Shown here piece after piece: positions 38,003 to 46,802 of a stretch of 64,000 nucleotides of DNA. Source of the DNA: CAWBOY01 sp963790585 (GTDB lineage Bacteria > Planctomycetota > Planctomycetia > Gemmatales > Gemmataceae); NCBI GenBank assembly GCA_963790585.1, contig CAWBOY010000004.1, forward strand, positions 930,001 through 994,000. Direction: 5' to 3'. Position numbers and translations under genes: made by a program. Numbering within the stretch: the first letter of the stretch is position 1; the number at the start of each line of letters is the position of its first letter. The notes beneath the pieces are model-generated. The model saw only the letters and a list, made by a program, of their open reading frames with translations, made no database searches and was not told where the DNA came from.

Positions 38003-38866
38003 TCAGGAAGCCACGTCGGCGGCGATTTGGCATGATTCCCATCCGTATCGGACCACCCACTCGCGAGCATCCTTGCAGTCATCCGGCGGATACTTGACCT
38101 CGACATTCAAGCCGGCTTTCCGCAGTTTCGTGGCAACGTGTTCGGCACCATCCCGACCGGGCCAAGTCCCACCCGGCTTCTGATCGTTCTCTCCCACTAC
38201 CACAATCTCACGGTCAAACCCATCGAGCAGCCTGATGATCATCTCGGCGCCCTGCCGGGCGGACGGCCTGCCGATCGCTGGTATGTCCATTGCCGCGAGG
38301 GCCAATACGTCGGACGACCCCTCGACAATGCGGAGCGGCTCCGACGAATCCCTCCAGCTAAGCGGGATCGTAAGCCCTCGCGTCGAGTCCTTGATGGCCC
38401 ACTTGACGCCGTTGTGAAAACGTCGAGTCAATCCGATGATCCGCTCGTCTCCATCGCACTCCGGGAACGTGTAGCAATTTGCGGCGCGGTTGTAGCCGAG
38501 CAAGGGCAACGCGCGGAGACACTCGACCGGGAGCCGAAGTTCTTCCGCCAGCCGCCGGGCGAGTCGTGGCGTCATGTTCGCCGCATATCGCTTGGCGAAT
38601 GCAGACCAGTCGATTTTGTCGGTCTCCTGCTCGACCCGACGCGGTCGATCGTCCGTCTGGCTTGGCGGTCGAGTTGAATCGCCATCTGCCCGGTAAGATT
38701 GCCATTCGGCATCCGGCTTTTTCTTGGACAGCCAGCGGAACCCAGGCACATTGCCGGATCGCTTGCGGCACAGAAGAAGACCGTCATCCCCGCGACTACA
38801 GCCTTTCACGGACTGGCAGACCATGCATGGCTCGGATCGGGTTACACCTTTCGTTTTGGTTCTCAT
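38003..38866 (-). CDS. Toprim primase-like protein
   Basis: 287 residues from ATG 38866 after AAGGA; the longer frame to 38992 runs through the 9-bp repeats. The N-terminus has a zinc-finger-like cluster (CMVCQSVKGCSRGDDGLLLC). A Toprim domain follows: LRIVEGSSDVLALAAMDIPA with the catalytic Glu, and EIVVVGENDQKPGGTWPGRD with the acidic pair position. The fold is that of phage-type primases. It is downstream of the RepA-like helicase gene on the same strand, so the two form a primase-helicase replication pair. Confidence 0.85.
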   Translation of the reverse strand: MRTKTKGVTRSEPCMVCQSVKGCSRGDDGLLLCRKRSGNVPGFRWLSKKKPDAEWQSYRADGDSTRPPSQTDDRPRRVEQETDKIDWSAFAKRYAANMTPRLARRLAEELRLPVECLRALPLLGYNRAANCYTFPECDGDERIIGLTRRFHNGVKWAIKDSTRGLTIPLSWRDSSEPLRIVEGSSDVLALAAMDIPAIGRPSARQGAEMIIRLLDGFDREIVVVGENDQKPGGTWPGRDGAEHVATKLRKAGLNVEVKYPPDDCKDAREWVVRYGWESCQIAADVAS

Positions 38867-38915
38867 AATGTCCTTTCCGTTCGGAGGGCGAAGAAGAAAG
38901 CTTGCACAGACGACA

Positions 38916-39210
38916 ACTACTCCCGTTGCTCCCGTTGCTCCCCTTGCTCCTCTTGCTCCAGATACTCCAGTACCACCAGTTCGATTTTGCACTCACCAGC
39001 TCTTTTTTCTTTCGCCCTTTAACGCTTTTCCCCGTTTGCTCCATATACTCCATCTGCTCCACTTGCATCTAATACACTACATATCTTATATATATTAGTA
39101 GTAAGGGGAGTATCTGGAGTATCCGTTGAATGTAGGGGAAGTGGGGTGGGCGTCGCGGTTGCCGGGGGGTTCAGGCGTATCTGGAGCAATTGGAGTATCT
39201 GTAGCAAGCG
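38916..39210. repeat. 9-bp iterated repeats next to replication genes
   Basis: Seven contiguous 9-bp units lie at 38916-38978 (GTTGCTCCC, GTTGCTCCC, CTTGCTCCT, CTTGCTCCA, GATACTCCA and variants). More units occur at about 39037-39066 and, inverted, at 39107-39125 and 39182-39210 (GGAGTATCTG, GGAGCAATTG). An A+T-rich stretch without much G lies at 39066-39105. Iterons beside an AT-rich segment and helicase/primase genes are what a replication origin would show. Confidence 0.5.
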
Positions 39211-40436
39211 GGGCATCTGCTCCAGAAACGTGCGGTTGTCCAAGATTATGCGATTCGCCTGAAACCTCCGTATCATCTGCTCCAGAATCCTGTGTCGGCT
39301 CTGGGCGGCGTCGCCATTGGGCGGGCGCCCCGATGCCGTTCCACCAGCCGCCCCGGCTCGAGCCATAATTCTTGCTTTGAAGATCGTGCTTTTCGCGTAA
39401 GATCTGTTTGGCCCGCTTGAAGTTGTCGAAGGCGAACCCTTCGGACGTAGCGGCCTCTTTAATTTCCTTGTCCGGGTAGGCGTACTCCGCCAGGAATACC
39501 AACAGCCATTCGGCTGCCTGATCGACTCGGCCCCCCTTCTTTTTTGCGGGCGGCGCGAGCAGTTCATCGGCGGCTCCTATCCACGGTTCCGCCAATCCAC
39601 GCGGGCCGAAACAGTTGTTCGCCAAGTACTTCCCTGTCGTTGTCGGTGAGATCATCGCATTGTGGGGCGTCAAGGACAGTCGCGATTTCGTCGCCCCGGA
39701 GCGACCTACGGCGGAACGCCAAAGACACCTGTCGCGGCCCAAGGTTATTTTTCATCTCCGCGACAATGGTGATTTCCGGCTCTTCGGCGTCGGCGGCGAA
39801 AAGCAAGGCGGCACGGCAGACTGCCACCCATGCGCCCGCCCCGGTTGCACGGCTCATCGCTTGCGTGGACGACGATTTATTGAGGTGCCGCACGAGAATG
39901 ACGGTTACCCCACGCCTTGAAGCGACTTCCGCCAGCGGGCCCAGTAGTTGCCGCACGTCTGCGTCCTTGTAATCATCCCGATTGCCGATGTAGGCCCCTA
40001 CCGGATCGATAACGAGCAGCCTGACGTCGGGGTTCTCGCCCAAGTGGGCATCGATCGCTTCGATTTGATCTAGCGTGAATTCGGCCGTCTTGCCCTTAGG
40101 CAGGAGTGTTCCGTCGATTCGGTCGATTTTGCTGATGTCGGCCCCCATGCCCATGAGGCGAGGTATAACGGTTCGCTCATAGTCGTCCTCGCAAGAGATC
40201 AGTCTTGTCTCTCCCTCGATTGGATCTTTGTAATCCAGGCCGAACATCGGTCGGCCGCGAGAAAGGTCAGCCGCCATTTCCAATGTCGCAGTTGATTTCC
40301 CGCAACTCGGATGGCCAGCGAAAAGGACAAGAAACCCCAGCGGCACGCGCCCGGGGATGAGCCATCGAACCGGCTCCACGCGGAGATCGGAAAGCCGCGT
40401 CGTTGCTAGGCCTACTCGGCCATTGTGCTCGCTCAA
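39095..40436 (-). pseudogene. RepA-like AAA_25 helicase, one frameshift
   Basis: Start TTG at 40436 overlapping the DUF1580 stop. Walker A is FAGHPSCGKSTATLEMAADL, Walker B VRLLVIDPVGAYIG, and VTVILVRHLNKSSST is the sensor, all typical of RepA-type hexameric helicases of plasmids and phages. The frame shifts at about 39605 in a run of C/G; after it come AAEWLLVFLAEYAYPDKEIK and SEGFAFDNFKRAKQILREKH, the usual C-terminal winged helix of these planctomycete proteins. Repaired length about 446 residues. The last 40 residues contain repeated D-T-P because the 9-bp repeats extend into the gene. Works with the downstream primase. Confidence 0.85.
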
Positions 40437-40735
40437 TGGATCCCCCTTTCACCGAGTTCGCGTTCGACGGCGTGTTCATGCTCCTGCTTTGTTTGATTTG
40501 GTTTTTCAGGAACCGGCGCGTTATTGAGCGCGGCGAAAAACCTTTCGAGGGCCTCGACGGACGTGCATGTTGCTCCCCCGATTTTGACGGTTTCGAGCCG
40601 GATGCCCTTTAGCCCAGCGCTCGCCCACCGCCATAGTGTGGAGGGTGAAACAGGGCGATCGGCTCGCAGGTGCGGTAGGTTGTGGCGGACTGCTTGCGTG
40701 AAAGTGATTAGCTTCTCTGTGAGTAGATTCGGCAT
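40433..40735 (-). CDS. DUF1580 protein
   Basis: 100 residues: KLITFTQAVRHNLPHLRADR, VSPSTLWRWASAGLKGIRLE, then GGATCTSVEALERFFAALNN, which matches DUF1580 (PF07618), a planctomycete-specific family with a MerR-like HTH. It probably binds DNA as an excisionase-like or regulatory protein. Its stop overlaps the helicase start, so it leads the DUF1580-helicase-primase operon. Confidence 0.9.
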   Translation of the reverse strand: MPNLLTEKLITFTQAVRHNLPHLRADRPVSPSTLWRWASAGLKGIRLETVKIGGATCTSVEALERFFAALNNAPVPEKPNQTKQEHEHAVERELGERGIH

Positions 40736-40839
40736 GGATGATGATCCTCTGGTTCGCAGTGGTTCGCAGCGATCTCAGAGGATTATGTGCGTCGGTAGCC
40801 CGCCGTGGATACGGACAAGATGCGGCGGGTTGCGGCGGG

Positions 40840-41565
40840 TTACGGCTTATTTTGCGGAAGTTCGAGCCATCGACCTATGCCGGACGCCCCTTTGACGCAA
40901 AATTTGAGGGGCCCCGGAAGTTTATCAATAGCGCGACTCACGTTTCTTGGGTCACCAGTGCAACCCTTGACTGTCCTTTGAATCTCCTTGGACGTGAGGA
41001 CTGAACCTCCGGCGTTGTGAAAGGCTTGCAAGATTCGCACAGCCAAGGGATCGATGTGCTCGAAGTGTTCACCATCAAGAGCGACAGAGTTTGTCCACAG
41101 ATCAATTACGAGTCGCTCGGCGGGCGGTGTCTTCTTATCGGATCCGGCTGCGGCAGCGAGGGCAGCTTCGAGTTCGGCAAGGATTTTGTAGCGTGGCTTC
41201 AAAAACACAAAGGCAGGTCTTCGGGTCGCGGCATGGAGGTTCGCGACTCCCACGATTGATCCGGGTATCTCATTCGCGAATGACCTCCCGTCGAGATTCG
41301 CGAGCGTGATTTCCAGCTTTTTGAGAGGCAACAAATTTATGAGAGTCTGCACTGCCATCATGATCCAATTCCCAGGTTCACCTGGGATCTCGCATCCTTT
41401 TCCTTGATTGACGTAGGCGACGGTAAGGCGACACATCTCGCGAACGGCCTTAGCGCAACGACTGACATTTTCAGGCGTCTTGTCGGTGTACGGGAATTCG
41501 AGAATATGGTTGACTAGCTTGGCGATTTGGCCGAGCGGGTGCGCGTCAGCGAGCGGCGTTAACAT
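40840..41565 (-). CDS. Hypothetical protein with winged-helix C-terminus
   Basis: 241 residues from ATG 41565, preceded by GGGAG at ten bases; starts at 41622 or 41754 are possible but lack a better site. The N-terminal part is helical (PLGQIAKLVNHILEFPYTDK, RCAKAVREMCRLTVAYVNQG). The end looks like a winged helix (AVRILQAFHNAGGSVLTSKE, NVSRAIDKLPGPLKFCV). It may be the regulator of the replication operon lying just downstream on the same strand. Family not recognised. Confidence 0.65.
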   Translation of the reverse strand: MLTPLADAHPLGQIAKLVNHILEFPYTDKTPENVSRCAKAVREMCRLTVAYVNQGKGCEIPGEPGNWIMMAVQTLINLLPLKKLEITLANLDGRSFANEIPGSIVGVANLHAATRRPAFVFLKPRYKILAELEAALAAAAGSDKKTPPAERLVIDLWTNSVALDGEHFEHIDPLAVRILQAFHNAGGSVLTSKEIQRTVKGCTGDPRNVSRAIDKLPGPLKFCVKGASGIGRWLELPQNKP

Positions 41566-41827
41566 TGCCAGTTGTCTCCCTGGCGCGTCTCGAAATGGAA
41601 TGAGGGGCAGGCGGTGAGGCATCTCCGCTTTTCGGCAGCTACTCCTAGCCCCGCACGAATCATTATATCCGAATTTGGCAATTACATTGATGGCTTGTCG
41701 TTGATCTGCTTCGGCGCAAATCTCAGTCGGAAATGCCTTCGAGTGCCCAAGCATGATACTGTTTTGCCTCAGTCGAATCTGGAAAAACGTGTCGTTCGGG
41801 TTAGCCTAACCTAAACGGAAGTTTACT

Positions 41828-42164
41828 ATGAGCAAACATCGTCGTCATTTTGCAGCCACCGAGAAAGTTCTCCATCCTCAGAAAGCACCTTCTTGAGAAA
41901 GTGCCTGTGTCAAGGTTGTGCGACAAACTCGGTCTGAGTCCCACGAAGTTCTACACCTGGCTCAAGGAATTCTTCGAGAACGGCCAAACAGCGTTCGACA
42001 GAGGCCGGAAGTCTAAAGCAGCCGCGGACCCAAGAGAACGAAATTTTGCACAACTCGAAGCCAAACTCCGATACAGGGATGTCGTTTCGGCCGAATTGCT
42101 GCAAGAGAGCATGTCACGCGACGAAGAGGTATCGAGGAAGCCCGAGTATCCACGGCAAGCTTGA
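41828..42164 (+). pseudogene. Transposase OrfA remnant (IS3-like)
   Basis: Begins MSKHRRHFAATEK at 41828, then a frameshift at about 41865 leads to SILRKHLLEKVPVSRLCDKL with GLSPTKFYTWLKEFFENGQT, the HTH of an IS3-type OrfA. The C-terminal end is degraded by another shift (after YRDVVSAELLQE). No OrfB catalytic gene follows. A dead fragment. Confidence 0.75.
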
Positions 42165-43176
42165 CGACAGCCCGTGCCGCCAGCTCGGTTTTCGATCCTT
42201 GCAGACCGACATGATCCACCCCGTTGAAACTGCCCGGCTCTCCCCGGAACAAAGAAGAGGAAACCGTAACTCTTTCAAGGAAGACCTGTAGAGTGGCTGT
42301 GCCTCTGAACAAGTGTTGATTCCTTTAGGATCTGACTCGATAAAGTCGATTTTCTAGATCAGTCTGAGCCAACACAGTCTGCACACCCTTCAAACAGATC
42401 TTCGCATTTCTCCCGATAGTACCGCTCGTCGCATTCAAATGCGCCGCATCACAGCCGTCGCAGATGATAGGTTGCCCCTCGTGACTTCTCGCGGTCACGC
42501 AAGCGCGCTGATAGCCGAAAACGTCAACGGGGACTCCAGTTAGCCAGGGTAAAGTGATTACACTCGGCGGATACGTATAGGCAATCGACATCGGCGTGAC
42601 TTAAGGCATGCATGGTCACCCCCGAGACTTGGCAGTGTTCAGAATTGCACTAAGACGACGGGAGGATTAAGGTCGGTAGCCTGAAGAGGGAGCGAAACGT
42701 CGCAATTTGAGCCAAGACGGCTTGAGAAGGGAAAGAGTCGCTTTTCTTATGGCCTTGCAGCTGCGAAAGCAGCTGGCAGCACGCTGGACCGGAGATGCGG
42801 CGGGAACCAGCCATGCTCGAAGGGAATTCGGCCGGTATGCCGGGTATGCGCTGGCGTTGGGTTCCCTCCTGAGATAGAACGATACTTGGCTCCCGCGTGT
42901 TGCAGGAGCGACTTGCCCATTAAATTTGAGGGGTCACCAACAGGGCTAACCGTGGCCGCACCACGGTAACAATCCGAAGACTCTCGCGAGTCAAGTCTGC
43001 TCTACGAGAAACCGCCAACCTGAGACGGGAAACCGTCTCTTGTATTCACAACAGAAGCAGTGCTTGGGCCGCGCCCCGCAAGGGGCGTCGGCCTTGTGCT
43101 GTTCTGTTTTGCCCCTTGGCGGGGGCCTCGTAGGCAGTGCCTGGTTGGCGCTCCTACTTTTTTTGAAAGCCCCGTC
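42165..43176. other. Largely gene-free interval
   Basis: About 1 kb. One weak minus-strand frame (42325-42591) is listed separately. A 7-bp stem CAGCTGC/GCAGCTG with a GAAA tetraloop lies at about 42757-42774 in a G-rich context, suggesting a structured RNA remnant. GC-rich inverted repeats precede the zinc-ribbon gene (CGCCCCGCAAGGGGCG at about 43074). Confidence 0.45.
42325..42591 (-). CDS. Doubtful small hypothetical protein
   Basis: 88 residues (PPSVITLPWLTGVPVDVFGY, IICDGCDAAHLNATSG). It has a CDGC motif and fairly even composition, and no competing gene on the other strand. No ribosome site or homolog recognised. Could be a remnant of a larger gene or chance. Confidence 0.2.
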   Translation of the reverse strand: MSIAYTYPPSVITLPWLTGVPVDVFGYQRACVTARSHEGQPIICDGCDAAHLNATSGTIGRNAKICLKGVQTVLAQTDLENRLYRVRS

Positions 43177-43848
43177 ATGCCAATCCCAGTAGTCTGCCCG
43201 CATTGCCAAGGCGACTTCCGCGCGTCCGATGGCTCTGCCGGTAAACGTGTCAAATGTCGGGCTTGCCAGAATCCATTCGTTGTGACATTGTTCGCCAGCC
43301 AATGCCACCAAGTCGAGCCGATCGAAGCAAGCGAATCTAAGGTATACGACTGCCCTCATTGCCGGTCCAAAGTATCGATGCTTGAGTGGCCCGTTGACGG
43401 TCCGGTCGTCTGCCCGAGATGCGAACAGCAATTCTTGATAAACAGTCTGACCAATTCTACGATCGCAATATATCCGCAAATCGAGATGAACATCGAACCG
43501 CCAGCACGTCAGACTGATTTCGAGAATTGGGCGCCGACCCGCCGCGCTACCCGACAGGGACGACGTCAAGAGCAAGACTATGAGGTTCTTGATGAAATTG
43601 AGCCAAGGCGAGACTGGCACCACCCCCCATTCAATGGACTGGGGATTGCTTCTTTTGTATTAAGCGTTTGTGCGTTCGTTATCAGCATCGTTCCATGCAT
43701 TGGGATCGGTGGAATACCGGACGGGGCGTTGGGGCTGGTATTTGGGCTGGTTGGTTTTGTAATATCCTCGCGGAACAATAGCTCTCCGGGATTTTCGATA
43801 GCCGGCTCTGTTGTTGGCGGTTTGGCTTTGATGATAGGAATCATGTGA
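43177..43848 (+). CDS. Zinc-ribbon membrane protein
   Basis: 223 residues from ATG 43177. Two zinc ribbons at the N-terminus: CPHCQGDFRASDGSAG to CRAC, and CPHCRSKVSMLEWPV to CPRC, of the MJ0042/GATA-like type. A hydrophilic linker rich in Arg and Glu follows, then two membrane segments (GIASFVLSVCAFVISIVPCI and GALGLVFGLVGFVISS), the second followed by a third weak one (SIAGSVVGGLALMIGIM), giving a DUF4190-like tail. Common layout in planctomycetes; function unknown. The next gene starts four bases after the stop. Confidence 0.85.
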   Translation: MPIPVVCPHCQGDFRASDGSAGKRVKCRACQNPFVVTLFASQCHQVEPIEASESKVYDCPHCRSKVSMLEWPVDGPVVCPRCEQQFLINSLTNSTIAIYPQIEMNIEPPARQTDFENWAPTRRATRQGRRQEQDYEVLDEIEPRRDWHHPPFNGLGIASFVLSVCAFVISIVPCIGIGGIPDGALGLVFGLVGFVISSRNNSSPGFSIAGSVVGGLALMIGIM

Positions 43849-43851
43849 ATT

Positions 43852-44172
43852 GTGATGATAGGCTCCGCCGCTCGCACTGCCCAAGATGCCATTGACAGAG
43901 CCGACCATAGAATCGCCAACGAAGGTGATCGTGACGTTGAGCCTGTTCGCGCCGGCTTGATTACAAATGCGAAGTTTGAGTCGATCCGCGAAGGTATGTT
44001 TTTCGCTCAGGTTATCGAGATTGTCGGTTCTGCCATCGGCGAAACGTCTAGCAGCAAATTCGGAAATATAATGACCAAGATGTGTTCATGGAAGAGCAAC
44101 GGCTTCGGAAACACAAGTATCATGTTTCAGAATGACCGTCTTGTGAGCAAATCTCAGTTTGGACTCAAGTAA
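43852..44172 (+). CDS. DUF3862-like domain protein
   Basis: 106 residues. The end reads ITNAKFESIREGMFFAQVIE, then IVGSAIGETSSSKFGN and CSWKSNGFGNTSIMFQNDRL, VSKSQFGLK. This is the SmpA/BLIP-type repeat as in DUF3862 proteins. The first 35 residues are polar with no signal peptide. Tightly linked to the zinc-ribbon membrane protein gene (3 bp gap), so co-expressed. Probably binds a protein or the membrane protein before it; inferred only. Confidence 0.75.
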   Translation: MMIGSAARTAQDAIDRADHRIANEGDRDVEPVRAGLITNAKFESIREGMFFAQVIEIVGSAIGETSSSKFGNIMTKMCSWKSNGFGNTSIMFQNDRLVSKSQFGLK

Positions 44173-44292
44173 TTTGGTTTGGAATCTTCTATCCCATTTT
44201 GCTGCCAAACGACGCGCCTGACCGCTTATCCCTCCGTTTTGCGGAATTGCCGCAAACACTGAACAGTTTTCTCTGGACCGTGGAGATAAATC

Positions 44293-45201
44293 GTGAAAGA
44301 ACAAATCGAACAGTATGTCAAGCAAGTGAAAGAATGGCAAGAGGATTGCCGAAATAATGAACAAGCCACTAAGGCGAGTTTGATCGTGCCGCTGTTTGTC
44401 GTTCTCGGCTACAACATGCACGACCCGCGTGAGTGCAAGCCAGAATATCGAACCGATTTTGGCAAGGGCGAAAGGGCCGCTACCCCTGTCGATTGGGCTT
44501 TTCTAATCAATGGTGGATTTGCATTCTTCGTCGAGGCAAAGGAGGTCGGAGCCAAGATTACGAAATACGCGGAACAACTCGGAATGTACTTCGCCAAGGA
44601 GCCGGCAGTTAAGCTGGGCATTCTCACCAATGGGACGCAGTGGAAGTTCTTCACCGATCTCGTTCACGAAAACGTGATGGACACGGAACCGTTTTTTAGC
44701 TGGGATGTACTGAAGGACGATCCGGCGCTCCCCGTTGATCTATTGACGATCCTACAGAAATCTCAATTCAAGGCGCAACTCATCCGGACGTTTGCCGAGC
44801 GAAAGCACCATCAAAATCTTCTCGTCGGCGAATTGAACCGGCTTCTGGAGCCATCGCCTGAGTTCATACGACTCGCCGTCCAAAACATTGAAACTCGAAC
44901 CCTTACCGAAAAGCGAATCGAGGAGTGGAAGCCCATTTTGGAAAATGCCATTCGTGAATGGGCAAAGCAACAGGCGCTCACTATGGCACTTCAACGGCCC
45001 GGTTTTCCTCAATCAACAGAGTCTGGGCAACCGAAGCGGAAAGCAGGAAAGAGCTGCCCTTCTTGCCAATCGGTTGTCGGCCCACGAACAAAGCAATGCG
45101 CCTGTGGACATGTCTTTGCTATCAAGACTAACGAAGCGGAAATAGAGGGAAATGAGGAGACGGACTCAGTCCAGCAACCTGACACTGCTTCGAAGGATTG
45201 A
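44293..45201 (+). CDS. HsdR N-terminal nuclease-like protein with zinc ribbon
   Basis: 302 residues. The N-terminal domain matches the HSDR_N/COG4748 type: EQATKASLIVPLFVVLGYNM, PEYRTDFGKGE, and the PD-(D/E)xK catalytic set with the Asp of PVDWAFL and Glu-Ala-Lys of FFVEAKEVG. LGILTNGTQWKFF follows. The C-terminal part has a zinc ribbon (CPSCQSVVGPRTKQCACG). Unlike HsdR it lacks a helicase. Such stand-alone proteins are common and may be DNA-binding or nuclease; a defence role is possible because an hsdR remnant and a defence-type helicase lie close by. Confidence 0.85.
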   Translation: MKEQIEQYVKQVKEWQEDCRNNEQATKASLIVPLFVVLGYNMHDPRECKPEYRTDFGKGERAATPVDWAFLINGGFAFFVEAKEVGAKITKYAEQLGMYFAKEPAVKLGILTNGTQWKFFTDLVHENVMDTEPFFSWDVLKDDPALPVDLLTILQKSQFKAQLIRTFAERKHHQNLLVGELNRLLEPSPEFIRLAVQNIETRTLTEKRIEEWKPILENAIREWAKQQALTMALQRPGFPQSTESGQPKRKAGKSCPSCQSVVGPRTKQCACGHVFAIKTNEAEIEGNEETDSVQQPDTASKD

Positions 45202-45517
45202 TACGGCGATTCTTTTTGACATCATCAAACCGCCATGAACTCGACCGCTACTCGATCCATCTTTGAAACCGGCAACGCTTGCGAAATCGCAGGGTCCGTG
45301 AGATTCTTGTTGCCGCCACCCATCAGCGCGGTACCATATTTCCATCCTGCCATGATTCTGCTTCCGGTGACTGGGCGACGCCGAGGAGGGGACATGGCGG
45401 GATTTTTTCATCATGCCGGTAAAACGTGATCCACAAGACAGATCTTGACTCTCTTGGCAAGGGCCTCATCCACGACCTGGATGGCTTATCCATGAGGAGA
45501 GCGATGGAACGTTCGAT
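45202..45517. other. Gene-free interval
   Basis: Nothing convincing. It lies between the HsdR-N gene and the hsdR remnant and may be eroded hsdR or flanking DNA. Confidence 0.4.
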
Positions 45518-45940
45518 TTGGCCGTCGACCACGGATCCGAACGGACTCATGACGAAGATGGCAACCGGCAGATCGTGTCGCGGGCGGTTTCGTCGGATGC
45601 GTTAACCGACATCTTCGCAACTCCCGGACTGAAGAAGTCGGACACTTCCTTGCTGTCCGACGACTTCCTCGGCGAGGTTCGCCGTATTCCGCAGCGGAAT
45701 CTGCCCGTCGAGATGCCGAGAAAGCTCCTTGAAGGAGAGATCAAGCAGCGGTCGAAGAAGAACGTCGTTCAGGCGCGGTACGCGGACACCAACGCCCTAC
45801 AAGCACTGCTCGTTTCTCTGCCATCCGAGCGGCTTACCCTTTATCCCGTTAGCCCACTCGTCAATAGTCCGAAAAACGACGGACCGGAAGTAATCGAACG
45901 AGTAGCGGAAGCTCCGAAGGAGAAATCCTTTTTTGATTGA
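45518..45940 (+). pseudogene. hsdR (type I restriction) C-terminal remnant
   Basis: The stretch VSSDALTDIFATPGLKKSDT, SLLSDDFLGEVRRIPQRNLP, VEMPRKLLEGEIKQRSKKNV and VQARYAD follows the C-terminal domain of type I restriction subunit R (SILSDEFLAEVR and KNVVQ motifs). After VQAR the family sequence is lost (TNALQALLVSLPSERLTLYP), and the whole helicase and nuclease part is missing. No hsdM or hsdS is in the window. A dead fragment of a restriction system. Confidence 0.75.
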
Positions 45941-46277
45941 GAACCACGCGCCACACGCATTAGGCTTACTGGTGCGAAAGCATAGGGTTCGCATTTTCGT
46001 GATCCTGTTGACTATCGCGGCTTGTGTTACCGTAGGAGCGACAGCGGGGCCGATGGCATTCGCCACCGAATTGCATTGGCCACTCTCCGACGTGAACCTG
46101 AGAGACTCCATCTGCTTGGGGATTGGCTGCGGTATCTCCGGAGGATTTCTCGCGGCCCTGACCCTTTTGATCGTAAGGCGTGAGCGATTGTTGGTGACCG
46201 CCGTTCTCGCTGTCACTGCAACTTGGCTTATTATCTTTACTGCCGTCTGGTGGCTGGTAGTGATGGCTTTGGGGTGA
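45933..46277 (+). CDS. Small membrane protein
   Basis: 114 residues from a TTG at 45933, overlapping the end of the hsdR remnant frame. Three hydrophobic segments: VRIFVILLTIAACVTVGATA, GIGCGISGGFLAALTLLIV and LLVTAVLAVTATWLIIFTAV. No family recognised. The start is weakly supported. Confidence 0.5.
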   Translation: MIENHAPHALGLLVRKHRVRIFVILLTIAACVTVGATAGPMAFATELHWPLSDVNLRDSICLGIGCGISGGFLAALTLLIVRRERLLVTAVLAVTATWLIIFTAVWWLVVMALG

Positions 46278-46445
46278 GCAACTTGGCCAGCTTGACGCGA
46301 TCCTCGGGCGACAACACGGCTATCTGATTAATGAGACTCGAAAGGTCGGTCGGGGTAGGCGTATATGTCAAGGTTGCGACGGAGTTAACGTCGCCTTCTT
46401 GAGAAACCGCATTATTCTCTGTGTTTTGGTGGGGTCGTTCGAGTC

Positions 46446-46631
46446 CTATTCGGGGAGGACGACAACATTGGGCAGCCTTCTTGGAAGTTTCTTCCTCCAG
46501 AGACTAACAAACTCCGGTTTGAGGTTGTATTGCCGACAGAGTTCCACCTTTGATTGGCTGCCGCTGAGAATCGCCAGCACGATCTCAGCCTTGAACTGGG
46601 ATGTAAATGTTCGTCTGGTTCGCTTCACCAT
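46446..46631 (-). pseudogene. IS3-type OrfA fragment
   Basis: MVKRTRRTFTSQFKAEIVLA, then LCRQYNLKPEFVSLWRKKLP: the HTH_Tnp_1 of an IS3-family OrfA. It ends after 61 codons and there is no OrfB. The sequence on either side does not continue the element. Confidence 0.8.
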
Positions 46632-46802
46632 GATTGTCCTCTCGTGGGGCCAGTTTTCTTATAGCGCTGGTCCAACGAAAGGAAGCAGTTCAGTGCCTTA
46701 TTTTGCAGCGAGTCGATAGAATCTAATTGGGCGGCCACAAGAGCAACGGATCGTTCCGCCAATCGAAGATTCAGATTGAATTAAAACGAGAAAGTAAGTT
46801 CA

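Noticed and set aside
38916..38978. CRISPR-like short repeats
   Set aside because: Units are only 9 bp and contiguous without spacers; better described as iterons or a low-complexity repeat.
38867..38992. N-terminal collagen-like extension of the primase (GARGARGATGATG)
   Set aside because: Produced by reading through the 9-bp repeats; the ATG at 38866 has the ribosome site and the zinc-finger start.
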